Shown: positions 54,901-62,374 of the stretch, piece after piece | How positions within the stretch are numbered: the stretch's first letter is position 1 | Layout of the letters: each line of letters opens with the position of its first letter | NCBI GenBank assembly: GCA_003157015.1 | Contig: PMIJ01000114.1 | Coordinates: forward strand, 17,453 to 81,452 | Length of the DNA stretch: 64,000 bases | Direction of reading: 5' to 3' | Source of the DNA: Bacteroidales bacterium | GTDB lineage: Bacteria > Bacteroidota > Bacteroidia > Bacteroidales > VadinHA17 | Program-made: the position numbers and the translations under genes | Notes under the pieces: model-generated | The model's database searches: none | Seen by the model: the letters and a program-made list of their open reading frames with translations, nothing else | Told to the model about the DNA's origin: nothing

Positions 54901-55223
54901 TCCAGGTCTCTCCGGTTAAAAAAATGATAGTTAATGATTTCAATGGCGACGGTTATCCCGATGTGCTTGTAGGCGGTAATGATTATTCTTATGATGTGTC
55001 AACCGGATATTATGATGCAAATAAAGGACTGATCTTAATGAATAAAGGCGCTAAAAGGGAAAAAGGAAAACCCTCTTTCGATGTATTGTCTGCTGCTCAG
55101 AGCGGGCTGTTTCTCCAGGGAGTGGTAGAATCGCTGTTATACTTTAAAGGCGATACATCTTTGGTTGTCGCAGGTATTAACAGGTCAAAAGTATCAGTGT
55201 TTGAACACGTTGATAAAAAGTAA
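51915..55223 (+). CDS. SusCD-linked CRTAC1-family lipoprotein, two-propeller form
   Basis: A 1102-aa lipoprotein (lipid Cys17 after FLSIS). First FG-GAP/VCBS propeller ~50-480 (GIADLNNDGLPDIIFAGNQ, VDINNDGWPDVYLTATG, FFDYDRDGYLDLYVLNN); ASPIC/UnbV ~500-580 (IGAKIELWSNGKFQYTEHY, RGYASSVDPIVHFGIG, SVRITWPASGNTT); second FG-GAP region ~620-1080 (GDLNNDGQEDIIIGSTN, CDFNHDGYVDLFIGARV, AIDLDGDGNIDPLMTGYWPD). Such proteins commonly accompany SusCD in Bacteroidota and probably sit on the cell surface. It is the fourth CRTAC1 protein of the window, and the only one encoded rightward. Confidence 0.92.
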   Translation: MRISILFICIIFLSISCSQPTKFRALKSDRTGITFNNKIVESDSFNLMKYEYIYNGAGVGIADLNNDGLPDIIFAGNQVSPRIYLNQGNFKFKDITSNFAGLTNDEWYSGVAIVDINNDGWPDVYLTATGNKDPQKRKNRLWVNNGAKNGMDPTFTEMAEKYGIADTGYSVNATFFDYDRDGYLDLYVLNNTVNSRMNTNYRAKINDGNSPNNDRLYHNNGNGTFTDVTIKAGIVYEGFGLGIAVGDVNKDGYPDIYISNDFNSNDLLYINQGDGTFKNEIAKYMSYQSKSSMGDDMADVNNDGNLDMFTLDMFPEQYAKRKQTVNGFFYYIYILEDKFGYEHQYVRNMLHMHNGFLNGEMLPYSEEGQMRGVFATDWSWSPLFADYNNDGNKDLIISNGFPKDETDKDWTRFKVTAEGYYASNKLLIDMAPAVKIPNKAFENNGTGNFVERRDWLPQIPSYSYGAAFVDLDNDGDLDYVVNNLNDEAFILRNYTVEKSKKDANYIKIKLVGKTGNTMAIGAKIELWSNGKFQYTEHYLTRGYASSVDPIVHFGIGKETVIDSVRITWPASGNTTVIKNIKADQTIEVNEISSVVSHPVVKTLSKSHLLFNKRENVINYVHEQKDFNDFGLNQIIMPHKFSQIGPRMAKGDLNNDGQEDIIIGSTNTLPTKVFLRKGNTFEEAVFDGLTTQKPFSESDLAIVDINNDGKNDVVAVAGGYENKEEAEYKHYLYENQNGTFIRSELPIPAFPASVIRPCDFNHDGYVDLFIGARVKKGMFPYSNHSWLIINDKGKLTVNSTSRWDLGMVTDAIWTDYDNDGWEDLLVAREDNSLVLLKNMNGKELVPQNIPELEEKHGMWSSLIAGDFNKDGYQDYIVGNLGDNNRFNVSDKYPLKLYAIDLDGDGNIDPLMTGYWPDQNGIMKEYPVNYLDELWSQSVFFKKKFNDYVTFSYATIGDILDENLLKKVKFKLYVNTTSSYILWNEKGKFRWEKLPEAVQVSPVKKMIVNDFNGDGYPDVLVGGNDYSYDVSTGYYDANKGLILMNKGAKREKGKPSFDVLSAAQSGLFLQGVVESLLYFKGDTSLVVAGINRSKVSVFEHVDKK

Positions 55224-55234
55224 AAGTCTTTATT

Positions 55235-55762
55235 CTATTCTACTTTGATCAGGTCTCCTGATTTGAACCGGTATTTAACCACTTCCTTGCAGAGTGAACA
55301 ATTTGCAAGAGGGGAATTGCGCGATTTGGTATAGATTTCGGCTGTTATTACCCTGTCTTTTATTCCCAGGATTCTCATATCAGATTCGATTGCCCTGCTT
55401 AGGATAAGCTTTCCATCTGTGTTTATTAGTATCAAATGTTCGGACATTACAATATACTGACCATGATAATAATCCATAGAAATAATTGCGTCTTCAGTAT
55501 TATCATCATCAATAAGGCCTGTATAAATTTTTGCAGGGTCTATCACATAACTTGACTGATCTTCTCCGACGGTTATAATTCCATCCTTTGAAACTGTTTT
55601 CTTCGGTTCTTTAAATTTTCCGTTTATATAATTGGTAGCCAGTGCCAGAACTTCCTTCTTAACACGTGGTGAAACATATTTTCCGTTAGCATCTTTTTTC
55701 CCACTATTTGTGCAGGATAAAAGAAGCGGGATAAGAAATAATATATAAAAACTCTTTTTCAT
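55235..55762 (-). CDS. small lipoprotein, unknown function
   Basis: A 175-aa lipoprotein from ATG 55762 (MKKSFYILFLIPLLLSC, lipid Cys17). The 62-codon open extension upstream runs through a dispersed repeat (translated VIPNEAQRNEESHEF) and is rejected. The mature part has IDPAKIYTGLIDDDNTEDAIISMDYYHGQYIVMSEHLILI, an acidic beta-rich fold, and a CSLC motif (~157-160) near the C-terminus that could bind metal or form a disulfide. No family recognised. Its upstream region shares an identical 51-bp segment with the next lipoprotein gene. Confidence 0.78.
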   Translation of the reverse strand: MKKSFYILFLIPLLLSCTNSGKKDANGKYVSPRVKKEVLALATNYINGKFKEPKKTVSKDGIITVGEDQSSYVIDPAKIYTGLIDDDNTEDAIISMDYYHGQYIVMSEHLILINTDGKLILSRAIESDMRILGIKDRVITAEIYTKSRNSPLANCSLCKEVVKYRFKSGDLIKVE

Positions 55763-55830
55763 AATTAGGAATTTGATTGTGATCAAAAATATAACAAATC
55801 GCGTGAATTGGAAAGGTGAAGAGATAAATT

Positions 55831-55881
55831 GTTTTTTCAAAATTTGTTCAAACTCATGAGATTCCTCATTCCGCTGCGCTT
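55831..55881. repeat. 51-bp exact direct repeat, copy 1
   Basis: Identical to 56444-56494 over 51 bases (begins gttttttcaaaatttgttca, ends ctcattccgctgcgctt). Each copy lies upstream of a leftward small-lipoprotein gene (69 and 8 nt from the start codons). Confidence 0.92.
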
Positions 55882-55915
55882 CATTCGGAATGACAAGCAA
55901 TTTTTGAAGTATGGG

Positions 55916-55954
55916 GTAGCGATGGCGGTTCGCCGAGCGAACCGCCATCGCTAC
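55916..55954. repeat. perfect 17-bp stem hairpin
   Basis: GTAGCGATGGCGGTTCG (55916-55932), loop ccgag, then its exact complement to 55954. No T-tract follows. It lies between the two small-lipoprotein genes and downstream of the second one's 3' end, so it could serve as a transcript terminus for the 56017-56436 gene. Confidence 0.88.
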
Positions 55955-56016
55955 TCTTGTTACCCCTTATTTGCTGTCATCCCGAGCGAAGGCGAGGGAT
56001 CTCTGTCTCTCAGTAT

Positions 56017-56436
56017 TTACTTCGTATATTTTAACCTGAGATCAATCTTTTTATCATAGACAAAATAACAAGGATTGTCACATTGAGTCTTGTCAAATTT
56101 TACCCTGGGGGTAGCGGAATCTACCGCAATGTAATAATTATCAGATATGTAATAGGTGGCCGTTACTGTATATTTTTTATTTATAGTCACAGGAATTGTA
56201 GCCTGTGAGCCTGATGCCTGGAATGAGTCATATAATACACTGTCCTCGATATTGCCTTCATATACATTAATCAGTATTGAATTGCCATAATGCGGCGGAT
56301 CCATTTTCACATCGAGATTTGTTTTTACCGGTTCATCTGCTGTGCAATCAGGACATTTGATAATAAGAGACTGATCTTCACACGAGAAGAAGAAAATAAG
56401 AACAATTGACAATATAATTTTAAATATATTTCTCAT
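56017..56436 (-). CDS. small lipoprotein, unknown function
   Basis: A 139-aa lipoprotein (lipid Cys19 after IFFFS). The mature chain has a CPDC pair (~28-31) soon after the anchor and a single beta-sandwich-like domain (VKMDPPHYGNSILINVYEG, IPVTINKKYTVTATYY, CDNPCYFVYDKKIDLRLKY) with another CxxxC pair. The cysteines suggest disulfides or metal binding. No family recognised. The gene stands alone. Confidence 0.75.
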   Translation of the reverse strand: MRNIFKIILSIVLIFFFSCEDQSLIIKCPDCTADEPVKTNLDVKMDPPHYGNSILINVYEGNIEDSVLYDSFQASGSQATIPVTINKKYTVTATYYISDNYYIAVDSATPRVKFDKTQCDNPCYFVYDKKIDLRLKYTK

Positions 56437-56443
56437 TAAATTT

Positions 56444-56494
56444 GTTTTTTCAAAATTTGTTCAAACTCATGAGATTCCTCATTCCGCTGCGCTT
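56444..56494. repeat. 51-bp exact direct repeat, copy 2
   Basis: Exact copy of 55831-55881, placed 8 nt upstream of the 56436 start codon. It is followed on the plus strand by gtcattccgaacgtagtgag and a hairpin gtaccgatctgtcggtac, a composite also echoed at 58240-58260 and 59010-59030. Confidence 0.92.
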
Positions 56495-56610
56495 GTCATT
56501 CCGAACGTAGTGAGGAACCGAGTACCGATCTGTCGGTACGAGCTCACCGAAGGTAATCTCATACTCAATTATTTTAAGACTATTATTGATAACTGATACT
56601 CAAATTTTTT

Positions 56611-58062
56611 TTAATACCATTTTAAAGTTTTTCCTTTTGTTCTGACCTTGTCAAAATAAAGATTGTAAGATGCTCCAAATCTGAGCCATATCGGACCTAT
56701 ATGGTAAAAATCAGATTTCAGATAATCGGCACCGAGAGAAAACGAAAGATCCTTCTTTGTCCATACAATTGAGAAGGCCGGGATTATCCTGAATTTATTG
56801 GCAGGCACCATTAAGGTCCCTTTGAGTTCATTTCCAAAAGAATATCCTGCAGTCAGTGAGGCTGATAATCCAAAATTGCCTCTGAAAGGGTCATCTGTCA
56901 GAGAAAAATCTTTAAATACCCCTGCATAAAAAAGTGAACCCTTATCCATGTACTGATAGAATAAGTGTTCAGATTGTTTGACGAGCACTCTGGTGTACCA
57001 TAATTTGGTATCCATACCTAATATTATACCTCCGTTAAGGTATGGTTCCCTGAATGACAAACTTACCCCGGTATAAATGTCACGCGTAAAAAACCTTGTG
57101 GATGCCGTTATATCTACCTGGTCTATCTCATACTTAATTTTCCCCGGAATTTTATTGGTGTCAAGAATTTTGAGAATATCCTTTCTTCGGTATTTTGAGG
57201 CAATAATATACGGATTGATAGCATTATTTTCCAAGGCAGCCCATTTGTCACCAATTTTAAGAAGAAATTGAGTCGCATCTTTCTGATTGGCGATTATAGT
57301 TAGCGACAAAGCGTTGTGATTTGAATTATTTGTTGCATAGATGTCGGCTCCTTTTACAAACAAAAGTCTCATTAGTAATGTGTCTCCGTTAAGTGCCGCC
57401 ATCAGAAAGGCCGTAAATCCCTCATTATCCCTTGTCTCAAGATTAGCGTGATTCTGAATCAGAATATCTGTTATATCAGCATTGCCAGCCCAGATAGAGG
57501 CGAAAAGAGGAGTTGATCCGTCAACAGTTTTTTTATCTATTGAAGCATTATAATAAAGCAGCAGATCGACCAATTGAAAATATCCGTAAACTGAAGCATA
57601 ATGAAGAGCTGTTGCGTCATATTTGTCACTGGCATCAATATCGGCACCCTCTCTTATAAGAGCTTCAGCAATCTCGGGATTCTGATTTTTTACTGCGATT
57701 ATAAGTGGAGTTACAGTCTGGGAAGTCACCTTATTTACATCTGATCCATAATCAATAAGCAACTTGGCAGCTTCGGTCTGGTTATTGGAAACTGCAAAAA
57801 TGAGAGGAGTGGCGCCCTGATCGGTTTCTGCAAAGATATCAGCTCCATTATTGATAAGCCGGGTAATTTCAGAGACGTACCCTTTTGAAGCGGCAACCAT
57901 CAGGTTGTAGTCAAGTGCTCCTTTATAAAATGAAGGAATATATTCAGTGGTATCAATATAGACAGTATCATTATCTGGAATTTGAGAGATTATATCTCCT
58001 GATACTAAAATTAGTGTCAGTGTAAAAAGAATCTTTATTTTTTGGAGGTTCTTTGACAGCAT
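56611..58062 (-). CDS. ankyrin-repeat protein fused to a probable outer-membrane beta-barrel
   Basis: About 483 aa from ATG 58062 (MLSKNLQKIK; an in-frame ATG 16 codons upstream is also possible). Signal peptide ~8-27. Some seven ankyrin repeats span ~50-315 (LMVAASKGYVSEITRLINNGADI, TPLIFAVSNNQTEAAKLLIDYGSDV, TALHYASVYGYFQLVDLLLYYNASI, and more). The last ~150 residues alternate hydrophobic/polar with aromatic ends (GVSLSFREPYLNGGIILGMDTKLWYTR, SLGADYLKSDFYHIGPIWLRFGASYNLYF), as in a small beta-barrel. The combination points to ankyrin repeats displayed in the periplasm. Partner unknown. Confidence 0.8.
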   Translation of the reverse strand: MLSKNLQKIKILFTLTLILVSGDIISQIPDNDTVYIDTTEYIPSFYKGALDYNLMVAASKGYVSEITRLINNGADIFAETDQGATPLIFAVSNNQTEAAKLLIDYGSDVNKVTSQTVTPLIIAVKNQNPEIAEALIREGADIDASDKYDATALHYASVYGYFQLVDLLLYYNASIDKKTVDGSTPLFASIWAGNADITDILIQNHANLETRDNEGFTAFLMAALNGDTLLMRLLFVKGADIYATNNSNHNALSLTIIANQKDATQFLLKIGDKWAALENNAINPYIIASKYRRKDILKILDTNKIPGKIKYEIDQVDITASTRFFTRDIYTGVSLSFREPYLNGGIILGMDTKLWYTRVLVKQSEHLFYQYMDKGSLFYAGVFKDFSLTDDPFRGNFGLSASLTAGYSFGNELKGTLMVPANKFRIIPAFSIVWTKKDLSFSLGADYLKSDFYHIGPIWLRFGASYNLYFDKVRTKGKTLKWY

Positions 58063-58244
58063 AGAATACAAAGTTAATTTTTTGATTCTTTTTATAAAAG
58101 AAACTAACACACATTATATATTTTTTTATGAGTATCGGCAATCATGCATAAAAACCGATAGATTTTGGCTTCGCCGAGCTCCGCTACGCTTCGGTTCTTC
58201 GTTTACCCCGGCTCCGCCACTGGCGGAGAGCGAAGAACCGAGTC

Positions 58245-58365
58245 CCGATTTATCGGGACGAGCTCGACGCAGTCAAAATCAATTTACTCCCCTTGGGGAT
58301 GGGGTAAATAAATTGATTTTCAAGAGGTTTGCACCTAAATTTATTCATTTTTTTTCTTTTTCCCT
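58245..58365 (+). repeat. ~121-bp dispersed repeat, copy 1
   Basis: Nearly identical to 59013-59132. It contains the palindrome aaaatcaattta ... taaattgatttt around ctccccttggggatgggg (58275-58320), then a T-rich tail. It belongs to the 1.36-kb gene-free stretch 58063-59418. Confidence 0.9.
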
Positions 58366-58542
58366 TAAACAAAAAATACAGTGTCATTCGGAGACCTCAT
58401 GCAATTTTGCACACCAGGTATTTATGACAAGTATACAAGTATCAGATTATTATCGACATATAAAATATTATAATTAATCTATGGTTTGAGGTTTTAAGAA
58501 TCGATATAATATGAAGAAAGGCCGTAGGCCTTAGATATTGTA

Positions 58543-58563
58543 ACATCGGGCTTTGCCCGATGT
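58543..58563. repeat. hairpin ACATCGGGC-TTT-GCCCGATGT
   Basis: Perfect 9-bp stem with a 3-nt loop. It is one of a cluster of palindromes (also ggccgtaggcc near 58520 and gcagggcgttgccctgc near 58806) around the transposase remnant. Confidence 0.85.
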
Positions 58564-58569
58564 CGAACT

Positions 58570-58749
58570 TCAACAAAAATTATCAAGCCCCGTAGTGGGC
58601 GAAATAAAAAGTGCATCAACACCTGAATTACTGACTGAAAATCCACCATAACCATCCTGCCAATAGAAGTTGCTGTAATGTACTCCCTTAGTTTTTATCC
58701 ACTTAGATGAACTTTTTTTGACCTCTTCTGCAAGATCAGCCTGAGTCAT
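58570..58749 (-). pseudogene. remnant of an IS200/RAYT-type Y1 transposase
   Basis: A 59-codon minus-strand frame beginning MTQADLAEEVKKSSSKWIKT and containing NFYWQDGYGGFSVSNSGVD matches the central segment of REP-associated/IS200-like transposases (SSKWI...K....F.WQ.GYG.F.VS...VD). The HxH and catalytic Tyr regions on either side are gone. The homology stops where the flanking repeat begins, so the last ~12 residues are repeat translation. Confidence 0.72.
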
Positions 58750-58780
58750 GGTCTGGATTTATTTCGCCCGCTACGGGGCT
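58586..58780. repeat. 23-nt inverted repeats bounding the transposase remnant
   Basis: 58586-58608 (agccccgtagtgggcgaaat aaa) and 58758-58780 (its complement) match at 22 of 23 positions and enclose the remnant exactly. A partial third copy of the word (gcccctgacggggct) is near 58836-58850. Confidence 0.85.
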
Positions 58781-59012
58781 CATTAAGCTTTTGTAACTTT
58801 ATTTGCAGGGCGTTGCCCTGCTTTAATGTATTTTGCCCCTGACGGGGCTAATCAAAAACAATCTGGTCCGGATTATTTCACCAATGGCATTAGAATTTAA
58901 ATTTAAGTTCCACAATCTCAAAGACTTCAAACTGTACTACTATGGATTAAGTGTTTTTAAGCAAGCAAAATAATAAATGTTGTCATTAGATGCACCAGCG
59001 AGGAACCCGGTA

Positions 59013-59132
59013 CCGATTTATCGGGACGAGCTCGACGCAGTCAAAATCAATTTACTCCCCTTGGGGATGGGGTAAATAAATTGATTTTCAAGAGGTTTGC
59101 TCCTAAATTTATTCATTTTTTTCTTTTTCCCT
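59013..59132 (+). repeat. ~120-bp dispersed repeat, copy 2
   Basis: Direct copy of 58245-58365 with two or three differences (gctcc for gcacc, a shorter T run). The remaining DNA to 59360 shows no feature. Confidence 0.9.
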
Positions 59133-59360
59133 GACATTAAAATAGAGCTAACCGAAGGTAATTTCACAGTAAATTATAAGTAATTTCTGATACTCATTTT
59201 TTTTTACGACAGGTAATGTCCGTTTCATCAAATCAAATCGTATGACAAAATATTTTCTATATACTTTAAACCAATAATTTACGTTCAGTTATAGGCTACA
59301 TCATAATTCCTGTGTTAAAAACCTTAATTATTATTCAATTTAGGATTTTTTATAGTAATC

Positions 59361-59393
59361 TTGACGTGAGTTAAGGAATACTTTTTATTTTTG
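59361..59393 (+). promoter_or_regulatory. candidate promoter for the serine hydrolase/SRAP operon
   Basis: TTG (59361-59363) and an exact -7 box TATTTTTG (59386-59393, TAnnTTTG) are separated by 22 nt. A start site near 59400 would put the GTG at 59398 outside the message, which supports the ATG at 59419 as the true start. Confidence 0.5.
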
Positions 59394-59418
59394 TCTGGTG
59401 AAAACTGATTCGGAGCCG

Positions 59419-60729
59419 ATGAGAAAAGGCAAAATATTATTGATTACACTCTTGTTTTTATTCTTAAGTTCCAATCCTGGAGCAAAAGAAAACAGCTTCA
59501 TTCTGGTTGATAAGCTTGTACCTTATAATGTAAGATTGACAAATAGTTTTTCATCGGGGAGTGAGTTCGCCGGTGTCGAAAAAACAGTGGATGCATTTTT
59601 AAAAAAGTGGACAATCGCAGGCGCATCAATAGCCATCGCGAAAGACGGTAAGCTGATTTTTGCACGAGGATTTGGATATGCCGATACGGCCTTAAAAATT
59701 GAAACCCAGCCATATAGCCAGTTCAGAATTGCCAGCATCTCGAAGCTGGTTACGGCTGTTGGAATCATGAAGCTTCAGGAAGATGGAAAGCTGGCTTTGA
59801 CCGATAGTGTTTTTGGCTCAAGAGGAATTCTGAATGATTCTTACTACGGTGTGCCCAGAGACAAAAGAGTTTATAGAATAAACGTTGCCGAGCTTCTGGG
59901 CCATGAAGCCGGATGGACACAACGTTATGGAGATCAGATGTTTATGCCCTTAGTGGTAGCTGAGAAGATGGGAATTAAACCTCCTGTCGACACTAAAGCA
60001 ATTGTAAAATTTGTTCTTGGAAAAAATCTTAATTATACCCCTGGTACAGAAAAAGCATATTCAAATCTGGGCTACAGTATACTGGGCCTGATCATTGAAA
60101 AAGTATCAGGTATACCTTACGAAGATTATTGCAGAAAGACAATTTTGGAACCGCTGGGTATTTATGATATGAAAATTGCCGGAAATCTGCCTTCAGAAAA
60201 AGCGCCTTTCGAAGTTACTTATTATGAACCTTCTGATGTAGTAAAGAAACCTTCAATATATGGTACAGGAGAAATGGTGCCTTCATGTTACGGAGGAAAT
60301 GATATAAAAACACTGGGAGGTGCAGGTGCATGGATTGCTACTGCTCCAGATCTTATGAGGATCTTATTAGCTATAGATGGTTTTAAAACCCGTCCGGATA
60401 TTCTTTCTGATCAGAGCATCAGATTCATGACAGACGCCAACAATGGCTTTGCACCAGTCGGATGGAAAGGAACAGTATTAGATGGCACATGGTGGAGGAC
60501 CGGTTCTTTTCCCGGTAGTGCAGGTATGATGAAAAGACAATCTGACGGAATTTCCTGGGTTGTTCTCTTCAATTCAAGCGCATGGAACGGTCCTGAAATC
60601 TACAACTATATCAGTAATATGATGACTCGGGCGATAGCTAAAATTGACCCATGGCCTGATTATGACCTTTTCAACTTTTCAATACCGGTACCTCTGAAAA
60701 CAAACTTGTCGGAATATTCAAGCAGGTGA
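59419..60729 (+). CDS. serine beta-lactamase-fold hydrolase (class C / PBP-like)
   Basis: A 436-aa exported hydrolase (signal ~4-22). SxxK motif SISK at 106-109 (nucleophile Ser106), YSN at 214-216 (YxN motif), and a late RTGSFPGSAG segment in place of K/HTG. The family includes D-aminopeptidases, esterases and low-activity beta-lactamases; antibiotic hydrolysis should not be assumed. It starts the rightward pair with SRAP (gap 2 nt). Confidence 0.87.
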   Translation: MRKGKILLITLLFLFLSSNPGAKENSFILVDKLVPYNVRLTNSFSSGSEFAGVEKTVDAFLKKWTIAGASIAIAKDGKLIFARGFGYADTALKIETQPYSQFRIASISKLVTAVGIMKLQEDGKLALTDSVFGSRGILNDSYYGVPRDKRVYRINVAELLGHEAGWTQRYGDQMFMPLVVAEKMGIKPPVDTKAIVKFVLGKNLNYTPGTEKAYSNLGYSILGLIIEKVSGIPYEDYCRKTILEPLGIYDMKIAGNLPSEKAPFEVTYYEPSDVVKKPSIYGTGEMVPSCYGGNDIKTLGGAGAWIATAPDLMRILLAIDGFKTRPDILSDQSIRFMTDANNGFAPVGWKGTVLDGTWWRTGSFPGSAGMMKRQSDGISWVVLFNSSAWNGPEIYNYISNMMTRAIAKIDPWPDYDLFNFSIPVPLKTNLSEYSSR

Positions 60730-60731
60730 TC

Positions 60732-61457
60732 ATGTGCTTTACGGTAAACGTTAACCTTATAAAAGAGGAGCTTGAAAACCGTTATGGTGCCACCCTGATC
60801 GATCCTGATAAGTATCGTCCCAGTTATTATTATCATGCGTTCGGTCTACCTTCAATTCCTGCCGTTTGCTCAGCCAATCCTTCAAAAATTCAACTCCTGA
60901 AGTGGGGATTGATACCTTCCTTTACAAAAAGCATTGATGACGCCAATATAATAAGATATAAAACATTTAATGCCAGATCAGAGACAATCTCAGCTAAACC
61001 ATCATTTTCTTCTTCTTTCAGGTCAAAAAGATGCATTATTCCCGTAATTGGTTTCTATGAGTGGCAGCATGTTGGCAATGAGAAGATACCCTGGTATATT
61101 TATCATTCTGAAAATGAAATTTTGTCTATCGCCGGAATCTACAATGACTGGATCGAAGACAACACAGGGGAGGTCTTAAGTACTTTCTCGATTGTTACCA
61201 CTGAAGCAAATGATATGATGGCACATATTCATAACTCAGGCAAGCGTATGCCTGCTATTCTCAGTAAATCTGCTGAAACCAGATGGATAAACAATTCCAT
61301 TACGGAGTCTGATGCACTTGATATTTTAAAGCCTTTACCTGACGGGATTCTTAAAGCCCATACTATCGGTCCTCTTATTAATTCAAGGTCAATGGATAGG
61401 AATACCCCTGAGATCATTCAACCATACATCTATCCCGGGGAGAATTTATTATTTTAA
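60732..61457 (+). CDS. SRAP-family abasic-site protein (YedK/HMCES type)
   Basis: A 241-aa protein that forms a thiazolidine cross-link with abasic sites in single-stranded DNA. The start must be ATG 60732, because the second residue is then Cys2 (MCFTVNVN), which becomes the N-terminal nucleophile after Met removal. The GTG two codons upstream would bury it. Other conserved residues are Asn80-Ala-Arg (FNARSETI), Glu110 (GFYEWQ) and His167 in AHIHNSGKRMPAIL. It lies directly after the serine hydrolase gene. Confidence 0.94.
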   Translation: MCFTVNVNLIKEELENRYGATLIDPDKYRPSYYYHAFGLPSIPAVCSANPSKIQLLKWGLIPSFTKSIDDANIIRYKTFNARSETISAKPSFSSSFRSKRCIIPVIGFYEWQHVGNEKIPWYIYHSENEILSIAGIYNDWIEDNTGEVLSTFSIVTTEANDMMAHIHNSGKRMPAILSKSAETRWINNSITESDALDILKPLPDGILKAHTIGPLINSRSMDRNTPEIIQPYIYPGENLLF

Positions 61458-61529
61458 AGAAAGGTATGTGGTACGCGTTTTTCGGTTTGCGGAAAGAAGA
61501 CCCACCGCGTGCCGCACACCGGTAACCGG

Positions 61530-62291
61530 TTATTGCGCCACAAATTCATAAGTAAGCATGCCTAGTTGAATTCTGGGTGAACTGGCATCGGGATTAAAAC
61601 GGGATATCAGGGCAGTATTTATAGCAGTTTCAATCAGACATGGATCTGAAGCAGTGCTTTCTCTGTCAACGATTTGCGCCTTTTGAACGACTCCATTCTG
61701 GTCAACTTCAATTGAAAGAACAACCTTGCCTGATCCCTCGCATTTATAAATCGGTATCGGGAGATAAAGATGATTCCTGTTTACCAGGTCATAATAAATT
61801 CTTGTGGGTCCTTTGAAATTTGCAGCCAGTTCCTGAGACTTAGTGGGTTTAACTTTCTCTTTATTGCGTATTGTATCTTTCGCAACATTCAGGTTTTCGT
61901 TGCCATTTGATTCCTTCATTTTCTTTTGCTCATCAATGTAATTGTCAACTCCAAGCTTGCCGCTTTTAATGAGTTCCTCTTTGACCTTATCTATATAATC
62001 TGAAGGACTTATCTTTTCCGTGGACTTGCTTGAAAGATTTCTTGCGATATTCAGCATCTCCTCATCACCTTTGAGAACTTTTTCAACAGTAGTTGGAGCC
62101 AACTCGGCAATTTTATCCTTCTTTACTTCAGGTTCTGGCTGAGGAGCCAGCTCTACCTGGTATTCTGTTGATATTGCTTTTTGTAATGATCTGAGCTGTA
62201 ATGACATGAATATTATTCCGGCAATCAGATGAATTATCAGAGTTCCCAAAATACCAGCCTGTTTCCCTTTATATCTCATCATATGATGCAA
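61530..62291 (-). CDS. TonB-family energy transducer
   Basis: A 253-aa protein with a single N-terminal inner-membrane helix (~14-34, GILGTLIIHLIAGIIFMSLQ), a charged Lys/Glu-rich periplasmic spacer and a C-terminal TonB-like domain ~165-253 (LPIPIYKCEGSGKVVLSIEVDQNGVVQKAQI, CLIETAINTALISRFNPD). It lacks the proline-rich rod of classical TonB. No ExbB/ExbD is adjacent. It could energise the SusC receptor encoded in this window, though many TonBs exist per genome. Confidence 0.85.
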   Translation of the reverse strand: MHHMMRYKGKQAGILGTLIIHLIAGIIFMSLQLRSLQKAISTEYQVELAPQPEPEVKKDKIAELAPTTVEKVLKGDEEMLNIARNLSSKSTEKISPSDYIDKVKEELIKSGKLGVDNYIDEQKKMKESNGNENLNVAKDTIRNKEKVKPTKSQELAANFKGPTRIYYDLVNRNHLYLPIPIYKCEGSGKVVLSIEVDQNGVVQKAQIVDRESTASDPCLIETAINTALISRFNPDASSPRIQLGMLTYEFVAQ

Positions 62292-62374
62292 AATTATAAA
62301 TTATTACTTTTGTATCTGTATATATAACATTTAATTATTTGACATTTTAGTGTTTATTTACTATACAGATCGCT

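Noticed and set aside
55762..55948. N-terminal extension of the 55235 lipoprotein
   Set aside because: The extension is translated repeat, and a perfect lipoprotein signal starts at 55762.
58082..58477. 131-codon plus-strand ORF
   Set aside because: It runs through hairpins and the 120-bp repeat; the predicted protein is repeat translation (GLY/PRO/SER-rich) with no family resemblance.
59419..60729. Antibiotic-resistance beta-lactamase
   Set aside because: SxxK and YSN motifs define the broad fold only; many such proteins are peptidases or esterases, and nothing here indicates drug hydrolysis.
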